Assembly: GCA_022376925.1 (NCBI GenBank)
Contig: JAIOJX010000006.1
Span: forward strand, 55,399,658-55,463,657
Reading direction: 5' to 3'
DNA length: 64,000 nucleotides
DNA from: Tragulus kanchil
Taxonomy: Eukaryota > Chordata > Mammalia > Artiodactyla > Tragulidae
Under the pieces are notes generated by a model. It was given only the letters and a program-made list of their open reading frames with translations. It ran no database searches and was not told the DNA's origin. Below are positions 46,901 through 58,677 of this stretch, one piece after another (the stretch's first letter is position 1; the number at the start of each line of letters is the position of its first letter). Made by a program: the position numbers and the translations under genes.

Positions 46901-47706
46901 TAAATGCTGGAGAGGGTGCAGAGGAAAGGAAACAATCCTGAACTGTTGGTGGGAATGTACATTAATACAACCACTATGGAAGACACTATGAAGATACCTT
47001 AAAAAACTAAAAATAGAAGCACCATAAGACCCAGCAATCCCACTATTAGGCATATACCCTGATGAAATCAAACTTGAAAGAGACACCTGTACCCCAGTAT
47101 TCATTGCAGCACTCTACACAAAAGCTAGAACATGGAAGCAACCTAGATGTCCATCGATGAATGAATGGATTAAGAAACTGTGGTACACATATACAGTGGA
47201 ATATTTCTCAGCCATATAAAGAAATGCATTTGAATCAGTCCTAATGAGATGTATAAGCCTAGAACCTATTATACAAAGTGAAGCAAGTCAAAAAGAAAAG
47301 GACAAACACAGTATACTAGCACATAGATATGGAATCTAGTAAGATGATGCCTATAAATACAGACACAGAGTAGCAATGGAGAAACAAACATAGAGAACAG
47401 ACCTGTGGACATTGTGGGGAGGGAAGGTCAGGCGAGAGGTATGGAAAGAGTGACGTGGAAACCTGCGCTATCATATGCAAAAGAGATAACCATTGTGATT
47501 AAGCTGTAAGACTAAGGGAGCTTACATGGGGGCTATGCAACAACCTGAGGGGTCCAGGTGGAAAGAGAGATATACCTGTGACTGATTTGGAATTACATAT
47601 AGCTATAAACAACAATACTCTGTAAAAGAAGTAAAACAATAACTTTGCTGTACACCTGAAACTAATACAACATTGTAAATCAACTATACCCCAATTAAAA
47701 AAAAAA
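43986..47706 (+). mobile_element. L1 RT-to-3' end, inactive (with a 1,051-bp internal duplication)
   Basis: Sense ORF2 from just before RT. The open stretch 44245-44574 has the RT motifs [18 protein letters not shown] and '[20 protein letters not shown]' (the expected GTRQGCPLSPLLFN-type motif is altered). The active site at 44582-44593 reads FADN, not FADD, and stops interrupt the frame. The C terminus at 46779-46991 includes [20 protein letters not shown]. It ends in the 3' UTR and an A run at about 47706. Possible short target-site sequence AAGATC at both outer ends. Confidence 0.92.
44604..46708. repeat. Tandem duplication 15 (copies 44604-45657 and 45655-46708)
   Basis: Constant offset of 1051 bp, the shortest unit. 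The copies abut and share ACC at 45655-45657. The only differences I noticed are two or three substitutions near 45065/46116. The whole unit lies inside L1 ORF2, and the reading order of ORF2 returns to normal if one copy is removed. Confidence 0.97.
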
Positions 47707-49500
47707 GATCATACAAGATCAAGATTAGGTCAGGATCTTACAATGAGGCATATTGCGAGAAACTTAATTCTGTAAAGTTTCTTGAGAAAGTTAGTGTCCT
47801 TGCTGCCTGGATGAAGAGCAGCAGTGTACCTGTGTGACAACCAATTCTCTAGAATTAAAAAAGGGATGCATAAATATACACTTACTATAAATTTTACTGA
47901 TATAAAGGATGTGTACCATATAATTCATACTAAAATATATGCAACACCTTATTGATTACATTGGCTACCATCTATAGGTGTGATTGACAGATGAGCGTAG
48001 GTGCAGCAGGCCTGGGACTGATTGCTTCGTTTCTGTGAACAAGCGAGAGTGAAGCAGCAGTAACACACATCACAGCTTCACCTGTTCGCCACAAATGTGA
48101 GCAGCTTCCTTGTGAAGTGAAATAATAGCTTTTAAAACAATAGAAGTTCTCTTCACTCTTTTGAGCTGTTCACGGTGAAATGGCTACAGACATGACATGC
48201 TTTTAATCTTGCTGTTGCAATTTCTCCATCACCTTCTGAAGACAGGTTCAACAAAATAATAAATCAAGCCCTGATTTGTGGTATTTGATGTATTTGTGAT
48301 GTAGGTGACCCGCCATAAACCCTTTCAGTCTAGCAGGATGCTATCACTAGATAAAAAATGCAGAGTCCACATCAGTTATTAGACATTACAAGACACAGAA
48401 AAGGACAAACACAGTATACTAGCACATAGATATGGAATCTAGTAAGATGATGCCTATAAATACAGACACAGAGTAGCAATGGAGAAACAAACATAGAGAA
48501 CAGACCTGTGGACATTGTGGGGAGGGAAGGTCAGGCGAGAGGTATGGAAAGAGTGACGTGGAAACCTGCGCTATCATATGCAAAAGAGATAACCATTGTG
48601 ATTAAGCTGTAAGACTAAGGGAGCTTACATGGGGGCTATGCAACAACCTGAGGGGTCCAGGTGGAAAGAGAGATATACCTGTGACTGATTTGGAATTACA
48701 TATAGCTATAAACAACAATACTCTGTAAAAGAAGTAAAACAATAACTTTGCTGTACACCTGAAACTAATACAACATTGTAAATCAACTATACCCCAATTA
48801 AAAAAAAAAGATCATACAAGATCAAGATTAGGTCAGGATCTTACAATGAGGCATATTGCGAGAAACTTAATTCTGTAAAGTTTCTTGAGAAAGTTAGTGT
48901 CCTTGCTGCCTGGATGAAGAGCAGCAGTGTACCTGTGTGACAACCAATTCTCTAGAATTAAAAAGGTATGCATAAATATACACTTACTATAAATTTTACT
49001 GATATAAAGGATGTGTACCATATAATTCATACTAAAATATATGCAACACCTTATTGATTACATTGGCTACCATCTATAGGTGTGATTGACAGATGAGCGT
49101 AGGTGCAGCAGGCCTGGGACTGATTGCTTCGTTTCTGTGAACAAGCGAGAGTGAAGCAGCAGTAACACACATCACAGCTTCACCTGTTCGCCACAAATGT
49201 GAGCAGCTTCCTTGTGAAGTGAAATAATAGCTTTTAAAACAATAGAAGTTCTCTTCACTCTTTTGAGCTGTTCACGGTGAAATGGCTACAGACATGACAT
49301 GCTTTTAATCTTGCTGTTGCAATTTCTCCATCACCTTCTGAAGACAGGTTCAACAAAATAATAAATCAAGCCCTGATTTGTGGTATTTGATGTATTTGTG
49401 ATGTAGGTGACCCCGCCATAAACCCTTTCAGTCTAGCAGGATGCTATCACTGGATGCAGAGTTGGAAAGAGACATGCAGAGTCACATCATTATACAGTTA
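47294..49500. repeat. Tandem duplication 16 (copies 47294-48380 and 48397-49500)
   Basis: Offset 1103 bp at the left. Copy 1 becomes corrupted after about 48349: it reads a shortened version of 49453-49500 (shared 'ATGCAGAGT' and 'CAGTTATT' pieces in order). Small differences also near 47861/48963 and 48307/49410. Confidence 0.96.
47707..48396. other. No recognised feature after the L1 tail (copy 48810-49500)
   Basis: Sequence I do not recognise; no coding frame. The L1 tail itself is repeated at 48397-48809. Confidence 0.5.
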
Positions 49501-51696
49501 TTTCCACCATACAGATGTGATACACATTAGTCACCTTGAGAGCATAGATAACTGTAATATGTAGTCATATGAGTAGGAAATGATGACTTTTGAGTGTTTA
49601 TTACCTTTGTTTTCAATATAATTAAAATAATTATAAACTTATAGTTTAATTTTAAAGTAATGACTGTGCTTCATACCAGGGTGTCATAGTTCCTGGAAAT
49701 TTAGCAGTTGGCTTTTTCAAGCTGCTGTGAGCTGGCTCTAGCCCTCCACTGAATGGGGGCAGGTTTTCTGAGCCAGCCCATATGTGGTTGGATGCATCCC
49801 TGCTTTAACAGGAGCACAACTAGAATATTCAGGCACATTTTCATATTTTCATAAAATGCAGCTCTTCTAAACTAGACCATAGCAGAAACATGCCTGACAA
49901 ACATGTCCCACCCCTGGGCATCACAGCAAAGAGCAATTCCTAAACAGATGAGGTGAGATCCAATGAACAGGTTTCTCCTGACATGTCTGGGAAACTGTTT
50001 ATGACTCATGTTCTTGGCAGCTCTGTGTTTTGCATCAGCAGACATGCTGACATGTGAAGATACCTCTCTTGTGTTGCAGCCTACTGATTTCAACAAAACT
50101 GTTTTTTTGACACTTTGACGTTCTTCATTCAGGAAGTTGTTTCAAACATAATTAGGACATTATTGTTTCTTTCTCATTTTTGTCTGTACCAGCTTGTAAT
50201 TAAAATCTGATGGCAGCCTGTCTGTGGCCACTAGAACAGATCTTTTTATTCATTTGCCCAAAGCCAGATACAGAATTTATTTACAGTTTGCAAGTTCTTG
50301 GGGCTGGAAGTTTGAAGCTATCTGCTAAATTTGAAGATATAAGGATTTGAGTCACGCTTTTCTGTAGATTCTTACTAAAGCCAACAGTGCTGTGTAGCGT
50401 TACATTTTTGACAGAATTTTTGGATCATCAGGCTGTAAATAATATGCTTCTAATGCACAATCATATTCTTTCTTCCTATTTTCTTGCTGTTATGCTTACA
50501 AACAAATTGTTCTCCATCACCTTCTGAAGACAGGTTCAACAAAATAATAAATCAAGCCCTGATTTGTGGTATTTGATGTATTTGTGATGTAGGTGACCCC
50601 GCCATAAACCCTTTCAGTCTAGCAGGATGCTATCACTGGATGCAGAGTTGGAAAGAGACATGCAGAGTCACATCATTATACAGTTATTTCCACCATACAG
50701 ATGTGATACACATTAGTCACCTTGAGAGCATAGATAACTGTAATATGTAGTCATATGAGTAGGAAATGATGACTTTTGAGTGTTTATTACCTTTGTTTTC
50801 AATATAATTAAAATAATTATAAACTTATAGTTTAATTTTAAAGTAATGACTGTGCTTCATACCAGGGTGTCATAGTTCCTGGAAATTTAGCAGTTGGCTT
50901 TTTCAAGCTGCTGTGAGCTGGCTCTAGCCCTCCACTGAATGGGGGCAGGTTTTCTGAGCCAGCCCATATGTGGTTGGATGCATCCCTGCTTTAACAGGAG
51001 CACAACTAGAATATTCAGGCACATTTTCATATTTTCATAAAATGCAGCTCTTCTAAACTAGACCATAGCAGAAACATGCCTGACAAACATGTCCCACCCC
51101 TGGGCATCACAGCAAAGAGCAATTCCTAAACAGATGAGGTGAGATCCAATGAACAGGTTTCTCCTGACATGTCTGGGAAACTGTTTATGACTCATGTTCT
51201 TGGCAGCTCTGTGTTTTGCATCAGCAGACATGCTGACATGTGAAGATACCTCTCTTGTGTTGCAGCCTACTGATTTCAACAAAACTGTTTTTTTGACACT
51301 TTGACGTTCTTCATTCAGGAAGTTGTTTCAAACATAATTAGGACATTATTGTTTCTTTCTCATTTTTGTCTGTACCAGCTTGTAATTAAAATCTGATGGC
51401 AGCCTGTCTGTGGCCACTAGAACAGATCTTTTTATTCATTTGCCCAAAGCCAGATACAGAATTTATTTACAGTTTGCAAGTTCTTGGGGCTGGAAGTTTG
51501 AAGCTATCTGCTAAATTTGAAGATATAAGGATTTGAGTCACGCTTTTCTGTAGATTCTTACTAAAGCCAACAGTGCTGTGTAGCGTTACATTTTTGACAG
51601 AATTTTTGGATCATCAGGCTGTAAATAATATGCTTCTAATGCACAATCATATTCTTTCTTCCTATTTTCTTGCTGTTATGCTTACAAACAAATTGT
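49325..51696. repeat. Tandem duplication 17 (copies 49325-50510 and 50511-51696)
   Basis: Constant offset of 1186 bp, the longest unit, joined exactly with no filler and no difference that I saw. It overlaps duplication 16, so about 49325-49500 is present three times (also near 48224-48380 and 50511-50686). Confidence 0.97.
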
Positions 51697-52330
51697 GCAT
51701 TTCATTCTGTACTCCAAGAGCATTTCCTGAAGTGTATTAGAATTTCCCACTGTAGGGACCTAGACTCTGTCAGTATTTTCTGTACTGACCATTGTAATTA
51801 TGGCATGGGGACCTACTTAAACAGAACTTTGCTTACCTAACAAATATAAAAACAAAATTACTTTTAAGTTGTTGATTGTTCTTTCCTGCTGTGGATGTTG
51901 GTTGTGTAATCTAGCAACTCATCAGACATCAGAGATCTTCTACAGGCTCTCAAATACCTTCTCAAGTTAAAATTTTTATGATGTCTACTGACTTCTTAAT
52001 TGGAGTAATAAAACATCCCTCCTAATTCTGTAATAAAATGACGCATTTATAAATTGAAAAAGCAACTTTATGCATAATATAAGAACAGTAAAGTAAAACC
52101 AAATGATCTCTTGACTGCAGGGGGACCCCATACCCATTTCACAGTATTGATTCCATCTTTCTATTTTTCTTTCAAGCCAGGTCTACTTATGGGGAAACGC
52201 AAGTAGTTTAGCTGATTCCATGTTTCAGGTTAAGGCCAAAGAATGAAACCATGATGGACGTTCTTCTATATAATATCCTTTGGCCAGATAGGTATTGGAA
52301 TATGAGTTCACAGAGGGAAGCAGGTAGGCA
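49501..52330. other. No recognised gene
   Basis: Mostly single-copy-looking sequence apart from duplication 17. A 74-residue minus frame at 49872-50096 (copy 51058-51282) has no motif I can assign, and both strands have comparable short frames. Confidence 0.5.
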
Positions 52331-52580
52331 GATGGCAGGCTAGGCACCCAGGGCTTCACGTGCCCATGACAGGCAGTGCCTAATTAGGCTTGCTCCCCTG
52401 CACACCTCCAGGGGTACTGTGCGCAGGCGCCGTCCCAGGCACTCGTGGGCAGCCATCTGGGTCCTCCACCCCGGGATAGCTCACAGGCAACACTGTGGGA
52501 AATAGAAACTCTCCCACTTCTTTCTGTTTTTTGGCGTCTGTTTTAGTTGAGACAGAGCCCCTACGGCCCTTAACTCTTTA
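52330..52580. promoter_or_regulatory. GC-rich patch with NRF1-like motif, possible promoter or old LTR
   Basis: A local rise in G+C within AT-rich DNA. TGTGCGCAGGCGCCG at about 52420 is close to the NRF1 half-site palindrome, and GCAGCCATCTGG at about 52450 is close to a YY1 site. No TATA box placed sensibly and no following open frame. It could equally be part of an LTR or another repeat that I do not recognise. Confidence 0.25.
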
Positions 52581-52873
52581 GTCAGAGTTGGGAATGTTTC
52601 AGCTTCCTAATGTAAAGCATATTTTCTTTATATTTCATTCATCCACATTTTATTTATAATTAAAGAGAAAAAAGAGTTTGCTTACCTGTGGATCCACTCT
52701 CAGAGTCAACCATTTTCATTTAATCTGTTTTAGTTTTCTGATAATTACCTCCATACTGTAATGTACTTGTGCTTCAGGATTTCTTTATTTATTTACCAAC
52801 TTCAGAATATTTGTAAATGAGATGAGGAATTTTCTTGCTTCCAATCATGCATTATGTTATTTTGAGTTCTTTT

Positions 52874-53178
52874 TTTGGGGGGGGAGGCAGGAGCGGGTTG
52901 GGGAGGGAGGTGGGCGGGCAGGCCACTTCTACTGGTCTTTCATTTATTCAGTTTCATCCATCTTTGTTCTTTGGCCCGTGTGGGGCTCCCATCTCGGTGA
53001 CCTCTGTTGTTGCAGAGCACCGGCTCTGGGCACATGCGCTCCAGAGCTCTGGCTCGGTAATTGGACACATCGGTCCAGCCACTCCGCGGCACGTGGAATC
53101 TTCCCAGGCCAGGGATTGAACCGGTGCCCCTTGCACTGCAAGGCGGTGTCCTTACCCACTGGACCACCAGGGAAGCCC
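52874..53178 (-). mobile_element. Young tRNA-derived SINE with C-rich 3' box
   Basis: Perfect 16-bp target-site duplication TATTTTGAGTTCTTTT at 52858-52873 and 53179-53194. Minus-strand head GGGCTTCCCTGGTGGTCCAG. The + strand G-run block is at 52877-52922. The longest and least decayed example of the subfamily here. Confidence 0.95.
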
Positions 53179-53194
53179 TATTTTGAGTTCTTTT

Positions 53195-53717
53195 ATTGGT
53201 TATATTTTATACTCTAAAAATTTTTTGTTTCCATTTTCAGTTGTATCAACATCAGACTTTGTCTCTAGATATTCTGCTTTATAAAATAAGGAATATTGGT
53301 TAGCTCTTAAGCTGTTTTTATACTGTGATAGTAAAAGTTTTACATTCTTTATTATAAATTATTCTTTTTCTTTGTTAACATATTAATTTTAAACAATACA
53401 TACCAACAGGCTGTGTTTTATTGTACAGTTGAAGCTCACTTAGCCAATTTTCAGTTATCTAACTGGCCATAATTATTAGAACTTTAAATTTCTTCTGGAA
53501 GACATGTGAACAAATGCCAGCTGCTAACAGATAGCAGGTTTTTCACTTCTGTTCTCATTTATTCCTGCTCCCATAAGTTGAGCTGAGTGGTAAGAAGTAG
53601 TTATTTTAGTACCCAAGTTTGTTTATTCTGGTTGTACTTAATATTTAATTTAATTTAATTATATTATAATTTGATTAATCAAATTATGTACTTAGATGTG
53701 TCATTTAATTAAATATT
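53195..53717. other. AT-rich, no recognised feature
   Basis: Contains AATTT-type short repeats near 53641-53670. No gene seen. Confidence 0.5.
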
Positions 53718-53928
53718 ATGGGTTTCCCTAGTAGCTCAGTAGTAAAGAATCTGCTTGCAAATGCAGGAGACTCAAATTCAATCCCTGGGAAGATCCCCTG
53801 CAGAAGAAGATGGCAACCCATCTCAGTATTCTTGCATGGGAAATCCTATGGACAGAGGAGACTGGTGAGCTGTGGTCTATGGAGTCTCAAAAGAGTCAAA
53901 TATGACTTAGTGATTAAACAATAACAAC
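53718..53928 (+). mobile_element. Bov-tA SINE, long form
   Basis: 'GGGTTTCCCTAGTAGCTCAG', 'GTAAAGAATCTGCTTGCAAA', 'CTCAGTATTCTTGCATGGGA', 'ATGGACAGAGGAGACTGGTG', then 'AAAGAGTCAAATATGACTTA'. Full-length ruminant Bov-tA layout, diverged. Confidence 0.92.
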
Positions 53929-54842
53929 ATACTGGTGAAATATGAATACTAAGAGAAACTTGTTTATTTGAACACTGAATGAATGCTTTGAAGATTCAGT
54001 AAAGGCAACTTTTTTTTTAATGGTAGAGAAAGAGGAGTGGAAGAACATTTGTGGAAGGTTGAAAACAATGATAAAAATCTAAAAGGATTCTCCTCTCAGC
54101 TTGCTTCCCATATATCTTTAACTTTTTATAAACTTTAAACAAATGAGTTGAATGCAGGCAGCTTTATGAGCATTTTCAATGTAAGATAGAAAACACAAAA
54201 CTATAATAAAGCACTCATATGCAAACAAAAGGATTGTTAAATTAATATTTTAAGATAAAATATAATGTTTATGTTAAAATAAGATATTTAAGGCACAAGG
54301 GGGTTGTTTTAAGCGACTTTTTCAATTAACTGGTGGCAACCATATGAGCTAAGAGCATCATTAGCTTCTACTGTTAGAGTATGGTGATTAAGAATAGCCT
54401 TTAACAACTTTCTTTACCTTTTTGTACCTAGGTTTCCTCACTGTTAAATTGTGATAATCATAGGATTTTATGAATTATCACATAAGTGATGTTTATCACA
54501 ACATTTGCACTTGCTAGGGACTCAAAGGTAAAACTACTGTTATTGCTATTACAATATTATATTTTGGTAAAAATTAGTAAAGGCTGAGCCATGAAGTGTG
54601 CTTGGACCCTCGGGAAAGGAAGCGCAGTTTTATAGTGTTTATCTTTTGCTACTTGAAGGGGTCAGTTCCTATATCCAGAGTCCTCAGTATATGCCATCCA
54701 TTATTCAAATTCGTCATATTTTAATTGGCTTGATATTTCACTGTTTCTTTCTTTTATGGAATTTAGTGTTTCTTAGCCTATTTTATATTTTCTGTCATTC
54801 ATAGAAATACTTGGAATATTTTGTAAGCAGAGGGCAGCATTT
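53929..54842. other. No recognised feature
   Basis: AT-rich. A 68-residue + frame at 54598-54804 is unsupported. Confidence 0.5.
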
Positions 54843-54945
54843 GTTGTTATTGTTGTTTAGTCATTAAGTCATGCCTGACTCTTTGTGGCCTCACGGATTG
54901 TAGCCTGACAGGCTCCTCTTGTCCACGGAATTTTGCAGGCAAGCA
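54843..54945 (-). mobile_element. Bov-A SINE fragment, antisense
   Basis: 'TTGTTTAGTCATTAAGTCAT', 'GCCTGACTCTTTGTGGCCTC' and 'GGATTGTAGCCTGACAGGCT' are antisense to the BovB-like end of Bov-A/Bov-tA. Only this end is present. Confidence 0.85.
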
Positions 54946-57043
54946 TTTATATTTCTATAGTATTAAGTATACCCAGTCTCTCAATCATACATTTGATATT
55001 GAGGACCCTTTCTTGGTGTTCTTTTTGGTAGTTCTGCTTCCATCTAGAAATAGTCTCTAAGATACATTTTGAGCTGATGTCCTGGGACCCCATATTACTG
55101 GCACTTACAGGTTGGGTGCACTTTTATTCATTTCCTTGCTTTCTCTTTCTTTGATTCCTTTTTCCCTCATTTAGCTAGGGTACATAGTCAAGTAAACTTT
55201 TCAGAAGATGGACATAGGATATAAATAACTGGTCCTTGCATTTCTAAAAATGCTTTTATTTTGCCCTCATTCTTATGGATGATTTGGCTGAGCATACATT
55301 CTGTAAAGAAAATCATTTTCTGTTGGAATTTTAAAGGCACTATTTCATGGTCTTCTTGCATCATAGAACTGCTTAAAAGAAGTCTAGAGGCAGCCTGCAT
55401 CTAGGTCTTTCCATGGTATTATTCTCTTTAGCCTCCAGATTTTGAAGTTTCACAGCAATGTGCCTGGTGTATGCCCTTTTTCATTCATCATGCCCAGCAT
55501 TTCCTGAGACATTTAATCAAAAACCTTATGTCCTTTCACTCTGAGCAATGTTATTTTATCTTTATGAAAATTTCCTCCCCTCTTGTTTCCTCAGTTTTAT
55601 ATTTTGGGGAAACTTCTAGGTTAATCCTCTGTGTCCTCACTTCTCTACTGCTTTTGTCTCTGCTCTACATCCAATTTTGTCCTAGAAGTTACCACAGAAT
55701 ATTGTAGTATGGGTGAATCTTTTGTCCCCTCCTCCCATTTCTCATACTTTTTCCTCTTTACCATCATTTTCTACACCCTCCCCCGTATCTGACTATGGAG
55801 TTTGAACATTAAGAAAGAAGAAGACAGTGTAGTATGATTCTACTCATGCCAAGCAATTATGTTAACTGCCTCCTCAAGGGACCTAGTTGTCTTAATCAAT
55901 TTGGGCTGCTATCAACCACTTAACATAGACTGGGTAGCTTGCAAGCAACAGAAATTTATTTCTCCCAATTCTGGAGACTTGGAATTCAAGATCAAGGTAC
56001 ATGCAGGGTTAGGGTGTAGGGATGGCCTACTTTCTCATAGAATGTGCCTTCCCTCTGTGTTCTTATGTGAGTGAAGGAAGGGAGGAACTCTTCTGGGTCT
56101 CTAATAAGGGTATTAATCCCTTTCGTGAGGACTCCACCTGCTACTAACATCACATTAGGTATTATTAGAATTTAACCTATGAATTTTGATGGAGGCACAG
56201 ACACTCAATCTATAGCACTGCTATCCTTGGATCCTCCCTATGTGAGGAAAATTTTGAGGCAAAATATCAGGTGGATTTCTCTCTCTTTCAATGCCCATAT
56301 TAATTTAATGTTTCTTTTTATAAATTCATACGTGGAAGTTTCAGAACTCTGTGACCAACACTAGTCAGAAGGGGTTTCAACAGAGTCCACTTACTTCTCA
56401 AGATAACTTGAAGTAATAATTGAGTGTAGTTATCACATGACCTTCTTAGTTGACTGAGGTTGTGGTCTCAGTCCTTATTTATTTAAACATCTGAGAAGAA
56501 AATGAGTGATTCCCTGTCTTAGAAAGGGGTCAAACTCCTCGCTCATAATTTTCTTCACCTTAAGATAATCGTTACTCTGAGGGCAATGAGAAAAGGGCTC
56601 TAACAAATTATAAGGCAGAAAACATCCATAAATTCCCAAGATAGTATATAAGTTATAAAGACAAGCAAACAAACACCTTATACCTTCATCCCATTCCCTT
56701 GTACATTTTTGACAAGTTGTTTATAGAAGTGAAATTGTTTAAGTTTTGATGTGCCATGGCTTCCAAGTGATGTATAGCAGTGCCTATATTTACATCATGA
56801 TAGCATGGCTAGACTTAATTCTTCAGGATTTTCCAAGGGACTTTTGACACAGATTCCCAGAGTCACAACAGTGGGAATCAGGATGTGACTATTAGGGCTT
56901 TGGGAAACCCTAGGAGGAACCCCCAGCCCTGTGAGGCTGGTACTCCGTTTGAAGTACTTTGGCAGAAGAGTTGAGAGGGACCATATATCTGCCTAGTGTT
57001 GATATTTAGTGAAGCTACAGAGTTATATGTATTTGTTAAAAAC
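54946..57043. other. No recognised gene; old L1-like stretch at about 55200-55700
   Basis: The stretch 55200-55700 ('TTTTATTTTGCCCTCATTCT', 'CACAGCAATGTGCCTGGTGT', 'AGCATTTCCTGAGACATTTA') is reminiscent of an ancient L1-related internal sequence but cannot be assigned. The rest shows no feature. 55083-55131 is the partner of the inverted copy at 57088-57136. Confidence 0.35.
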
Positions 57044-57136
57044 TTAACTCTTCATCAATGAATGAAGAGTTAACTTAACTCTTCTTCATGAATAAAAGTG
57101 CACCCAACCTGTAAGTGCCAGTAATATGGGGTCCCA
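57044..57136. repeat. Hairpin plus 49-bp inverted copy of 55083-55131
   Basis: 57044-57055 and 57062-57073 are perfect 12-bp inverted arms (TTAACTCTTCAT) with a 6-base loop. A third, direct version of the arm follows at 57074-57089. Then 57088-57136 is an exact reverse complement of 55083-55131, about 2 kb upstream. The order (direct arm, inverted arm, direct arm, distant inverted segment) looks like serial template switching. Confidence 0.93.
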
Positions 57137-57609
57137 TTACCCTTGCTTAGTAATTCTCTTGTATTTTTATGATAACAGTATCTCATCTTCTCTGATAGCT
57201 TCAAAATGTCTTATTTCTGTTTCATTTATTATTAACCCAAATATCCCCCTGAGTATCACCAACTGGTAGGTCTCAGTGGATCTACTTTAACGTTTTTATA
57301 CATTGGCTTGCTGCACCAGCAGCCTTTACCTGTCAAGGGGTAGGAAGGGCCCCTAACATTCTGCTTCTTGTGTTTTCCTGTGGGTCTCCCGTGGAGGATG
57401 TAGGGAAGAATAAAATCCCACAAAAATGAGCCACTTCCTTCTCATACTGCTTCTATCATCCCTTTCATCCATACTTGATGTTCTTGCTGTTTCTCTACTC
57501 CAGTCCTGTCCCTGTTCCACTTGCCTTGGCTTCCTGCTAATCTCTGCTCTGTCTGTAGACTCCTGCCTGATCTAACACTAGTGATTCAGCCTCAATTTAT
57601 TCCACCCTT

Positions 57610-57913
57610 CTTTTTTGGAGGGGTTGGGTGGGTTGGGGAGGGAGTGGGGTGTAAGGGCCACTTCTATTGGTATTTCATTTATCTATTTTCATCCATCTTT
57701 GTTCTTTGGCCCGTGTGGGCCTCCCATCGTGGTGGCCTCTGTTGCCGCAGAGCGCTGGCTCTGGGCGCATGCGCTCCAGAGCTCCGGCGTGGTAATTGGA
57801 CACATCGGTCCAGCTGCTCTGCAGCATGCGGGATCTTCCTAGGCCAGGGATCGAACCGGCGCCCCCTGCACTGCAAGGCGGTGTCCTTACCACTGGACCA
57901 CCAGGGAAGCCCC
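57610..57913 (-). mobile_element. Young tRNA-derived SINE with C-rich 3' box
   Basis: Perfect target-site duplication TATTCCACCCTT at 57598-57609 and 57914-57925. Minus-strand head GGGCTTCCCTGGTGGTCCAG. The + strand G-run block is at 57617-57658. The 174-residue frame that reads through it (57521-58045) is an artefact of the SINE being open. Confidence 0.95.
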
Positions 57914-58677
57914 TATTCCACCCTTTTAAGAGTGATAGTCTTGCTTTCTCTGCTTCTGCTGTTTGGAGTTTGCTTTACTCCGGTATCCAGTGCTCACATT
58001 TTTGGTCATGAGGGAAACACTTTTGCTATCTCCAGCCCAGCTTGAATAGGCAGTGCCTCATGGCAGTTCCACTTTGACCACTGGTAATACACAGTGCTGA
58101 TGAGTCCCCAAAAGGGGAAATAGTTTTGTGCATCCTCAGGAGAGTACATTTTCATACGTGATCAGAGGACCAGGGGGTTGTTAGCTCCTTTCCCTACTTC
58201 AGTCTCCAAAGCATCATTTGGGTGTGCCTCAGACTCTCTTGTATTTTATGATAACAGTATCTCATCTTCTCTGATAGCTTCAAAATGTCTTATTTCTTTT
58301 ATTAACCCAAATATCCCCTGAGTATCACCAACTGGTAGGTCTCAGTGGATCTACTTTAACGTTTTATACATTGGCTTGCTGCACCAGCAGCCTTTACCTG
58401 TCAAGGGGTAGGAAGGGCCCCTAACATTCTGCTTCTTGTGTTTTCCTGTGGGTCTCCCGTGGAGGATGTAGGGAAGAATAAAATCCCACAAAAATGAGCC
58501 ACTTCCTTCTCATACTGCTTCTATCATCCCTTTCATCCATACTTGATGTTCTTGCTGTTTCTCTACTCCAGTCCTGTCCCTGTTCCACTTGCCTTGGCTT
58601 CCTGCTAATCTCTGCTCTGTCTGTAGACTCCTGCCTGATCTAACACTAGTGATTCAGCCTCAATTTATTCCACCCTT

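Noticed and set aside
49872..51282. Two identical 74-residue minus frames with cysteines and histidines
   Set aside because: Duplication 17 copies the same DNA. The Cys/His spacing does not form a zinc-finger pattern, and there is no other support.
52330..52580. Confident gene promoter
   Set aside because: Only motif-like matches and composition. No first exon, no open frame downstream and no second line of evidence, so kept as a low-confidence feature.
57521..58045. 174-residue open frame (repeated at 58589-59113), the longest in the window
   Set aside because: More than half of it is antisense SINE sequence between target-site duplications. The same SINE gives similar open frames at 34000, 52830 and 30903.
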